A DNA stretch of 64,000 nucleotides from Ideonella_A sp963843805 (GTDB taxonomy: Bacteria > Pseudomonadota > Gammaproteobacteria > Burkholderiales > Burkholderiaceae_C), in the NCBI GenBank assembly GCA_963843805.1, contig CAWJLY010000001.1, forward strand, positions 186,001 to 250,000, read 5' to 3'. The notes below the pieces were generated by a model that was given only the letters and a program-made list of their open reading frames with translations, was not told where the DNA came from and ran no database searches. A program made the translations under genes and the position numbers. Positions 31,291 through 38,050 of the stretch are shown piece by piece (the stretch's first letter is position 1; each line of letters starts with the position of its first letter).

Positions 31291-32004
31291 ATGCCGACAA
31301 CCCGCGCGCGCCAGACACCGGTCGCAGCCCGCCTCGAGCGCGAAAACGTCCACGACGAGATCTACGAAAAGATCTACGCGGCGATCGTCGAACACCGGCT
31401 GCACCCCGGCACCAAACTGGTCGAAGAGCGGCTCGCCGAAATCTTCAGCGTCAGCCGCGCGCGGATTCGCGAAGTGCTGGCGCGGATGGCGCACGAACAG
31501 ATCGTCGAATTGATTCCGCAACGCGGCGCCTATGTAGCCAAGCCGTCGATCGAACAGGCGATGCATGTTTTCGAAGCGCGCCGCCTGATCGAGCCGGCAG
31601 TGGTGCGCCGCCTGATCGAAACGCTGACCCCGGAACGCGTGGCCCGCCTGCGCCAGCACCAGGCGCTCGAGCAGGACGCGCGGCGCCGCGACGACAAGCG
31701 CGCCATCGTCCGTCTGTCGGGCGAATTTCATACGCTGATCGCCGAACAGGCCGGCAATACCGCACTGGCACGCCACATGCGCGAACTGGCAACGCTGACG
31801 TGTCTGATCATCGTCTTGTACGACGCACCGACCGCCAGCACCTGTCTGGCCGATGAGCATTCCGAGATCATCGAAGCCATCGCACATCGCGACGTCGCCA
31901 AAGCCGAATCATTGATGTTGACCCACCTGGATCACATCGAAAGCAGCCTGAAACTCGATCCAGCGGCACCCGAAGTCGACCTCGAGGCAATCTTCAAGAG
32001 CTGA
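31291..32004 (+). CDS. GntR-family regulator with FCD ligand domain
   Basis: An intact protein of about 237 residues from MPTTRARQTPVAARLEREN. The winged helix-turn-helix lies around residues 25-85 (GTKLVEERLAEIFSVSRARIREVLARMA ... IPQRGAYVAKP). The all-helical FCD domain follows, with metal-binding candidates in SGEFHTLIAEQAGN (His) and DEHSEIIEAIAHRD (His). The open frame extends to 31099, but no similarity is seen before MPTT. FCD regulators usually bind a carboxylate and repress a neighbouring catabolic operon. The TGTCGACA palindromes at 30162-30331 are the likely targets. Confidence 0.87.
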   Translation: MPTTRARQTPVAARLERENVHDEIYEKIYAAIVEHRLHPGTKLVEERLAEIFSVSRARIREVLARMAHEQIVELIPQRGAYVAKPSIEQAMHVFEARRLIEPAVVRRLIETLTPERVARLRQHQALEQDARRRDDKRAIVRLSGEFHTLIAEQAGNTALARHMRELATLTCLIIVLYDAPTASTCLADEHSEIIEAIAHRDVAKAESLMLTHLDHIESSLKLDPAAPEVDLEAIFKS

Positions 32005-32010
32005 GCGGCC

Positions 32011-32700
32011 GTGCGGCTGTTGCTGATCAATCCGAATACTTCGGTGCACATCACCGAACGGCTGGCCGCGTCGGCCCGGCTGGCGCTGGACGACAGTGAT
32101 CACCTGACTGCAGTCACCGCCAGCGACGGTCCGGCGTTTGTTAGCAGCGCAGCCGAACTGGCCATCGCCGAAGCCAGCGCACTGAAGCTGGTGGACAGAC
32201 ATCGGCCGGACCACGACGCGGTGCTGCTCGGGATCTCTCTGGATGGTGCGGCGCCGCGCATGCGAGTGCAGCATCCCGATTTGCCGGTGGTCGGCATGAC
32301 CGAAGCGGCCTTGTTCAGCGCCTGCATGCACAGCCAGCCGATCGGCCTGTTGACGCTCGGTGCGGCCATGCTGCCGCTGTATCGCCAGCGGGTCGAACAA
32401 ATCGGACTCGCGGCCGCGGTGGTTGCTTACGAAGCGCCCGATCTGGCTCGGGCTTTCGAAGCCGACTCATCCGATCAGGCAATCGCCGATCAACTGGTGC
32501 CCGCCTGTCGTCGGCTGCGCGCCGCAGGGGCGAAATCCGTCGTGCTGGCCGGCGCGGTGTTGTGTGGCTTGGCCGCTGCGCTTGCCGAGCGGTGCGCGAT
32601 ACCGGTGTTCGATGGGGTCGAGTGCGCGGTGGGCCAGATTCGTGTCCAGCTCGCGCTGAGGCGACGCGCCCGATCAGTCAAACCTTCGGTCGCAACCTGA
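32011..32700 (+). CDS. Asp/Glu-hydantoin racemase-fold protein without the usual cysteine pair
   Basis: An intact 229-residue protein from a GTG start (MRLLLINPNTSVHITERLAA), 6 bp after the GntR stop. The fold is that of hydantoin racemases. However, the first cysteine position is in AVLLGISLDG and the second in VVLAGAVLCGLAAAL, where the aligned residue is Gly and a Cys lies four residues later. It is related to, but clearly different from, the protein encoded at 27914-28669. The product is probably a racemase-fold isomerase, decarboxylase or lyase of unknown substrate. Its last 23 bp overlap the 3' end of the convergent CoA ligase gene. Confidence 0.8.
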   Translation: MRLLLINPNTSVHITERLAASARLALDDSDHLTAVTASDGPAFVSSAAELAIAEASALKLVDRHRPDHDAVLLGISLDGAAPRMRVQHPDLPVVGMTEAALFSACMHSQPIGLLTLGAAMLPLYRQRVEQIGLAAAVVAYEAPDLARAFEADSSDQAIADQLVPACRRLRAAGAKSVVLAGAVLCGLAAALAERCAIPVFDGVECAVGQIRVQLALRRRARSVKPSVAT

Positions 32701-34316
32701 ACCGCTGCAGTTTGCCGGTCTCGGTGCGCGGCAGTTCGGCGCAGAACTCGATCAGCCGCGGGTATTTGTACGGCGCCACGCTGCGCTTGACGTGCTCCTG
32801 CAAAGTCTTCACCAAGATGTCGTCACCCGTGTGGCCGGCCCGCAAAACCACAAATGCCTTGACGATCTGGCCGCGCTGCTCGTCTGCGACGCCGATCACC
32901 GCGCAGTCGGCCACCGCGGCATGCTGCATCAGCGCCTCTTCGACCTCGGGTGCGGCAATGTTGTAGCCGGCCGAGATGATCATGTCGTCGGTGCGTGACT
33001 GGTAAAAGAAATAGCCGTCAGGGTCGACCAGATAGGCGTCCCCGGTGTAGTTCCAGCCATCTTTTACATACTGCGACTGTCGTTCGTCGTTGAGATAACG
33101 GCAGCCGGTCGGCCCCTTGACGACCAGCTTGCCGATCACACCCGGCGGCGCCGGCTGCCCACCGTCATCCATCACCATCGCCCGATAGCCGGGTACGGCC
33201 AGGCCGGTGGCACCCGGGCGGGCATGGTCTTCGTCGGCAGCGATGAAGATATGCAACATCTCGGTTGAACCGATGCCATCGATCAGCTCGATGCCGGTGG
33301 CGTCGCGCCACAACGTGCGGGTGGCGGCCGGCAGGGCTTCGCCGGCCGAGACACATTTGCGCAAGCTGCCACCGTGTGCCTTGGCAATGTGGCGCTGCCC
33401 GGCTGCGCTGGCCATCGCCCGGTACGACGTGGGTGCGGTCACCAATACCGTCGCCCGCTCGCTGACGATTGCATCGACCAGCGCGTCGGGTGATGCCTTC
33501 TCGATCAAGACGGTCGAGGCGCCGATGTGCATCGGAAACAGCGTCAGCCCGCCGAGCCCGAAGGTGAACGCCAGCGGCGGGCTGCCGATGAAGATATCGT
33601 CGGCATCGGCACGCAACACATGCGGCGGAAAGCAGACGCAGGCCGCCATCACGTCGCGGTGAAAATGCATGGTGGCCTTCGGCTGGCCGGTGGTGCCGGA
33701 CGTGAACCCGAACAGGCAGCAGTCGTCGGCAGCGGTATCGACGTTGTCGAAAGTCTGCGCATGCCTGGTCATCAGCGCCTCCAGCCCCTGCGCCGACGAA
33801 TCTCCGAAAAACCGCCACTGGCCCAATACCGGATGTTGCCCGATCGCATCAATCAGTTCATCGCGCAGCGACAGGTCGCACAGGGCGTGGCTGATCTCGG
33901 CCTTGGCGATGATCTGGCCGAGCTCTTTTGCGCGCAGCAACGGCATGGTCGCCACCGCGATGCCGCCGGCCTTCATCACCGCGAACCAGCAGGCCACCAT
34001 CATCGGCTTGTTGAATGAGCGCAGCAGCACCCGGTTGCCGGGTACCAGGCCCATGTCGTCGACCAGCACACGGGCGATCTGATTGGCGGCGCTTTGCAAT
34101 TGCGCATAAGTCCAGGTCGGGCCACCCGGCGTGCGCAGGCAGATCCGCTCGCCGCGGCCTTCGGCGACATGGCGGTCGAGCAGTTCGGTGGCGCAGTTCA
34201 GCAACGGCTGGAAATTGCAGCTCGGGCAGCTCGAACAGAAATTCAGGCTGCTGCTCGGGCGGCGGCAGGTTGTCGCGCGCAAAGCAATCGACATGGGCGG
34301 ATATCGGGGCTGTCAT
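32678..34316 (-). CDS. Benzoate-type (2-aminobenzoate/salicylate) CoA ligase, one frameshift
   Basis: About 545 residues starting MTAPISAHVDCFARDNLPPP. The adenylation motif FGFTSGTTGQPKATMHF, the GIGSTEMLHIF loop, the hinge YTGDAYLVDPDGYFFYQSRTDD and the C-terminal catalytic Lys in PRTETGKLQRF are present. Similarity is to the benzoate-CoA ligase subfamily that includes the 2-aminobenzoate ligases. The frame changes once near 34215 (after LPELQFP). It activates the aromatic acid with ATP and CoA. It is the last gene of the operon and lies 4 bp after the Rid gene. Confidence 0.87.
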
Positions 34317-34320
34317 GGTG

Positions 34321-34713
34321 CTACTCCGGAATGACGGCGGTGACCTCGATTTCGACCTTGGCCCGGTCTTCGATCAAGGCCTTGACCTCGACAGCGGTCA
34401 TCGCCGCATTGAACGACCCGATCAGCTCGCGAAAGGCCTGGCCGACCTCACGGCCGGCGGCGAGGTATTCACGCTTGTCGGTCACATACCAGGTCATCCG
34501 AACGATATGTTCGGGCTTGCCGCCGGCTTCACGCAACACAGCGACAACATTGCTCAGAGCCTGCCGCGTCTGCGCCGCAAAATCGTCGCTGTGGAACTCG
34601 CCTTGCGAATCCCAGCCGATCATGCCGGCGATGAAGACTTGGCGGCCGCTTGCCGCAACGCCGTTCGAGTATCCCTTGGGTCGGGGCCAGCCGGCGGGAA
34701 GAAGCACTTGCAT
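34321..34713 (-). CDS. Rid (YjgF/YER057c/UK114) family protein lacking the RidA arginine
   Basis: An intact 130-residue protein, MQVLLPAGWPRPKGYSNGV, with VFIAGMIGWDSQGEF and the C-terminal EVKALIEDRAKVEIEVTAVI. RidA uses an Arg (Arg105 in E. coli, in PARSCVEV) to hydrolyse reactive enamines and imines. The aligned stretch here is NAAMTAVEV, so that Arg is Met. It is therefore a Rid-like protein, not a certain deaminase. Within the CoA operon it could handle an imine or enamine formed from an aminated ring. Gene order and short spacing make cotranscription clear. Confidence 0.87.
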   Translation of the reverse strand: MQVLLPAGWPRPKGYSNGVAASGRQVFIAGMIGWDSQGEFHSDDFAAQTRQALSNVVAVLREAGGKPEHIVRMTWYVTDKREYLAAGREVGQAFRELIGSFNAAMTAVEVKALIEDRAKVEIEVTAVIPE

Positions 34714-34741
34714 GATGAATCCTCGGGTTGGTCGGGCTTGT

Positions 34742-35179
34742 TCAGGTTGTCTGCGCCTGCGGATGGCTCCAGCGCTCGATCGCCGCCCGCAGATCGGCGG
34801 GGATGGGCACGGCGCGATGGCTGTCGAGCGAGGTGGTGACGATGACCTGGCGCATCTGCATGCGCATATCGTCGTTGCCTGCACCGAGGCACAGCAGATC
34901 GAGCGTCAACGATGCACCACCGAGCCGCTGCACGCCGAGCACGAGCCGGATGCGGTCGCCGAGCCGGCTGACAGCCTTGAAATCGACTTCGAGCCGCACC
35001 GTGGGCAGCCCGATGCGGCGTTGCACGACCAAGGCTGCGTAATCGAGCCCGAGCTGCTCATTGACCCAGTCTTCGATCAGGCCGTTCAGCATCACGAAAT
35101 ATTGCGGATAGAAAACGATGCCGGCCGGGTCGCAGTCGGAGAAGCGGATCAGCCGCTCGCGAACAAACGGCGCGCTCAC
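34742..35179 (-). CDS. 4-hydroxybenzoyl-CoA thioesterase-family hot-dog protein
   Basis: An intact 145-residue protein from a GTG start. The 4HBT active-site turn IRFSDCDPAGIVFYPQYF carries the catalytic Asp. VDFKAVSRLGDRIRLVLGV and the later TLDLLCLGAG fit the single hot-dog fold. Within this operon it could release CoA from a hydroxylated aryl-CoA (for example gentisyl-CoA) or from stalled intermediates. The start codon lies in the first unit of an 80-bp tandem repeat that separates it from the acyl-CoA dehydrogenase gene. Confidence 0.87.
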   Translation of the reverse strand: MSAPFVRERLIRFSDCDPAGIVFYPQYFVMLNGLIEDWVNEQLGLDYAALVVQRRIGLPTVRLEVDFKAVSRLGDRIRLVLGVQRLGGASLTLDLLCLGAGNDDMRMQMRQVIVTTSLDSHRAVPIPADLRAAIERWSHPQAQTT

Positions 35180-35339
35180 CGGTGCACCCTCGCGCTCCGC
35201 GCGGTCCCGCCAAGCGGGACGCGAGCACTCCCTTCGGACGGCCGGGCGGGCGCGCTCATTGGTGCACCCTCGCGCTCCGCGCGGTCCCGCCAAGCGGGAC
35301 GCGAGCACTCCCTTCGGACGGCCGGGCGGGCGCGCTCAT
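35171..35339. repeat. Tandem 80-bp repeat, two copies plus a 9-bp tail
   Basis: Positions 35171-35250 and 35251-35330 are nearly identical 80-bp units (differences seen only at the CC/TT step after CGCGCTCA), followed by a third CGCGCTCAT at 35331-35339. Each unit contains the hairpin GTCCCGC-CAA-GCGGGAC, flanked by CTCGC and GCGAG. The units lie exactly at the junction between the acyl-CoA dehydrogenase stop and the thioesterase start. On the minus strand each unit begins (A/G)TGAGCGCGCC, the same bases that would form an ATGA stop/start overlap. Confidence 0.95.
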
Positions 35340-36502
35340 GCCGACACCGCCTTCAGCAGTTCACGCGCGATGATCAACTGCTGAACCTCGCTGGCCCCCT
35401 CGTAGATCCGCAGCGAGCGGATCTCGCGGTATAGCCGCTCGACCGGTTGCTCGCTGACCACGCCGAGGCCGCCGAAGATCTGCACCGCGGCATCGATGAC
35501 GCGTTGAGCGCCTTCGGTGGCGGTCAGCTTGGCCATCGCCGCTTCGCGCGTCACATTTCGGCCCTGGTCGCGCTGCCAGGCAGCCCGGTAGGTCAGCAAC
35601 GCGGCGCTGTCGATGGTGGTCGCCATCTGCGCCAGGCTGGCCTGCGTGAGCTGGAAGTCGGCCAGCACGCCGTTGAACATCTTGCGCGTGGTCGCGCGGT
35701 GCAATGCTTCGTCCATGGCCCGGCGAGCAAAGCCGAGGGCCGCAGCAGCAACCGATGTGCGAAAGATGTCGAGGGTGCGCATCGCGACCTTGAAACCCTC
35801 GCCCCCGGCGCCGATGCGCTGGCTCAACGGCACGCGACAATCGGCAAAACGCAAGGTCGCCAGCGGATGCGGTGCAATCACCTCGATGCGCTCGGCGATC
35901 TCCAATCCCGGTGTGTCGGCATCAACGATGAACGCCGAGATGCCTCGTGACCCCGCGGCCTCGCCGGTGCGCACAAAAACCACGTAGAAATCGGCAATGC
36001 CGCCGTTGGAGATCCAGGTTTTCTGACCATTCAACACGGCGTGATCGCCGTCGATCTGTGCGCTGCACGCCATGGCTGCGACATCCGATCCGGCGTCCGG
36101 CTCGGACAGCGCAAAGGCACTGATCGCCTCGCCCCGCGCGACGCGGCCGAGGTAGCGCGCTTTCTGCTCCGGCGAGCCGGCAATGCTGATCGCACCGGAC
36201 CCCAGCCCCTGCATCGCAAACGCAAAATCGGCAAGCCCTGAATAACGGGCCAGGGTCTCGCGGATCAGGCAGATCGCGCGGGTATCGATGGCATCGGCCT
36301 GTCCGCCGAATTCGGTGCCGGCGACTGCATGCCTGAGCCACCCGGCGTTGCCGAGCTGCGTCACCAGGGCTTTGCATTGCGCATCCACATCAACGGCATG
36401 TCTCTGCTCGATCTGCTCCGCCGCCCAGGCGTCGAGTTCGCCAGCCAGCGCGCGGTGCCGGTCGTCGAAGAACGGCCACTCAAGATAACTCGTGTCACTC
36501 AT
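35336..36502 (-). CDS. Acyl-CoA dehydrogenase
   Basis: An intact 388-residue flavoenzyme: ALSEPDAGSDVAAMACSAQI (FAD/substrate loop), TWISNGGIADFYVVF, QIFGGLGVVSEQPVERLYRE and the catalytic Glu in LRIYEGASEVQQLIIARELL. It should oxidise a cyclic or ring-opened acyl-CoA after dearomatisation of the aryl-CoA, in a beta-oxidation-like sequence with the enoyl-CoA hydratase. Electrons would go to ETF. It is separated from the hydratase gene by a palindromic repeat element. Confidence 0.92.
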   Translation of the reverse strand: MSDTSYLEWPFFDDRHRALAGELDAWAAEQIEQRHAVDVDAQCKALVTQLGNAGWLRHAVAGTEFGGQADAIDTRAICLIRETLARYSGLADFAFAMQGLGSGAISIAGSPEQKARYLGRVARGEAISAFALSEPDAGSDVAAMACSAQIDGDHAVLNGQKTWISNGGIADFYVVFVRTGEAAGSRGISAFIVDADTPGLEIAERIEVIAPHPLATLRFADCRVPLSQRIGAGGEGFKVAMRTLDIFRTSVAAAALGFARRAMDEALHRATTRKMFNGVLADFQLTQASLAQMATTIDSAALLTYRAAWQRDQGRNVTREAAMAKLTATEGAQRVIDAAVQIFGGLGVVSEQPVERLYREIRSLRIYEGASEVQQLIIARELLKAVSA

Positions 36503-36552
36503 TGCATGCTTTCTTGACTACTCGCCGTCCATGAAGATCAAGCAGCCACCGT

Positions 36553-36622
36553 GGATCCGGCTTCGCCGGTCCACTGGCGGCGCCCCTTGAGGGGAGGCGC
36601 CGAAGGCGCTTCGGGGTGGTCA
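36553..36622. repeat. REP-like palindromic GC-rich intergenic element
   Basis: A 70-bp stretch of stacked inverted repeats: CCGGC-TTC-GCCGG, CCCCT-TG-AGGGG, and GCGCC-GAA-GGCGC followed by TTCGGGGTGG. It lies between two genes of one operon. From memory, elements with this arrangement recur between genes in Comamonadaceae-type genomes. It may act as an mRNA-stabilising or attenuating structure. Confidence 0.7.
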
Positions 36623-36626
36623 ACAT

Positions 36627-37505
36627 CTAATTGCCTTCGAAGCGTGGCTTGCCCTTGCCAACAAACGCCTCGTAGGCCCGCGTGAAATCACCGGTCAGCA
36701 TGCAGAGTGCCTGCGCCTGCGCTTCGGCCTCGATCGCCTGCTCGACGGTCATCGCCCATTCCTGATGCAGCATCGTCTTGGTGATGCCATTGGCAAAGGT
36801 CGGGCCGGCAGCCAGATCGCGGCCGAGTGCCTGCGCTTCGGCAAGCAGCGCCTCGGGCGCACACAGGCGGTTGAAGAAGCCCCAGCGTTCGCCCTCCTCG
36901 CCACCCATCGAGCGGCCGGTATACAGCAGCTCGCTGGCTCGACCCTGCCCGATGATCCGCGGCAGGATCGCACAGGCACCCATGTCGCAGCCGGCCAGAC
37001 CGACCCGGTTGAACAGATAGGCCGTCTTGCTGCGGGCAGTGCCCAGGCGCAGATCGGAGGCCATCGCGATGATGGCGCCGGCGCCGGCGCAGACGCCATC
37101 GATGGCGGCAACAATCGGCTGCGGGCAGGTTCGCATCGCCTTCACCAGGTCACCGGTCATGCGGGTGAACATCAGCAACTCGGGCGCACGCAGGCGGACC
37201 AGCGGGCCGATGATCTCGTGCACATCGCCGCCTGAGCAGAAGTTGTCGCCGGCTCCGTGGATGACGACAACAAATACATCGTCGGCAAAGCGCAGGCGCT
37301 CGAACAGATCACGCAGCTCGGCATACGAATCGAAGGTCAGCGGGTTTTTGCGTTCGGGCCGGTTCAAGGTCAATGTTGCGACACCTGCATCGACCTGCCA
37401 CTTGAAATGATCGGCCTGGTAGTCGGCCAGATGCTGGCGATTGCCGCGCAGCAGTGCCGGGTCGACCCGGTCAGGCGACGTCGCAGGCCGTGTGTTTTCA
37501 CTCAT
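36627..37505 (-). CDS. Enoyl-CoA hydratase/isomerase family protein
   Basis: An intact 292-residue crotonase-fold protein. The oxyanion-hole motifs are VIHGAGDNFCSGGDV and GVCAGAGAIIAMASDLRLG. The region usually carrying the second catalytic Glu reads NRVGLAGCDMGACAILPRII without an obvious Glu, so simple hydration is not certain. The long N-terminal extension (about 35 residues) and the LLYTGRSMGGEEGERWGFFN block are typical of homologues next to aryl-CoA hydroxylases. The start overlaps the marR stop (ATGA). Confidence 0.88.
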   Translation of the reverse strand: MSENTRPATSPDRVDPALLRGNRQHLADYQADHFKWQVDAGVATLTLNRPERKNPLTFDSYAELRDLFERLRFADDVFVVVIHGAGDNFCSGGDVHEIIGPLVRLRAPELLMFTRMTGDLVKAMRTCPQPIVAAIDGVCAGAGAIIAMASDLRLGTARSKTAYLFNRVGLAGCDMGACAILPRIIGQGRASELLYTGRSMGGEEGERWGFFNRLCAPEALLAEAQALGRDLAAGPTFANGITKTMLHQEWAMTVEQAIEAEAQAQALCMLTGDFTRAYEAFVGKGKPRFEGN

Positions 37506-38038
37506 GGTTTGTCCTTGGCGGATGGATCAGCGTGCTTGACGAGATGGACTCGCAATGTCCCCAGATGGCTGTGCAACTGCGCAATGGTCTTCGCATCGAT
37601 GCCGGCAAACAGTTCGAGCAGCCAGGCTTCATGTTCCTTGGCCATCGCCTCGAACGCGCCGCGGCCCTTGTCGGTCAGGCCGACGATGAAGGTACGCCGG
37701 TCGTCCGGACTGTCGGCGCGCACGACAAGCCCATCGCGCTCGAGTTCATCGGTCAGTCCGGTCACATTGCCGCCGGTCACCATCAGATACCTCGACAGCG
37801 CGCGCATCTTCAAGCCCTCCCGGTAGCGGTAGAGCTGCGCCATGTAGTCGAAGCGGGCCAGCGAGATCGAAAACCGTTCGCGCAGCCGCTTGCGGATTTC
37901 GGCCTCGATCTGCGTCGTGCTGGCCAACATGCGCAGCCACAACTTGAGCACCGCATGGTCGTCACGGCCGGCTCGCGCTTCGTGACCAAGCCCCTGCGCC
38001 TGGCTGAGCAGCGCGTGTGACACATCGTTGTGTTTCAT
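37502..38038 (-). CDS. MarR-family transcriptional regulator
   Basis: An intact 178-residue protein. The winged helix-turn-helix is around residues 60-125: FDYMAQLYRYREGLKMRALS, YLMVTGGNVTGLTDELERDG and the wing VVRADSPDDRRTFIVGLTDKG, the classic DxRxxxxxLT pattern. MarR proteins commonly sense aromatic acids or their CoA thioesters. It sits inside the operon, 12 bp after the hydroxylase gene, so it probably autoregulates by binding the palindrome at 40482-40508. Confidence 0.92.
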   Translation of the reverse strand: MKHNDVSHALLSQAQGLGHEARAGRDDHAVLKLWLRMLASTTQIEAEIRKRLRERFSISLARFDYMAQLYRYREGLKMRALSRYLMVTGGNVTGLTDELERDGLVVRADSPDDRRTFIVGLTDKGRGAFEAMAKEHEAWLLELFAGIDAKTIAQLHSHLGTLRVHLVKHADPSAKDKP

Positions 38039-38050
38039 CGGCGTGTGGGC

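Noticed and set aside
35171..35339. Possible CRISPR array
   Set aside because: Only two 80-bp units back to back, with no unique spacers and no cas genes nearby.
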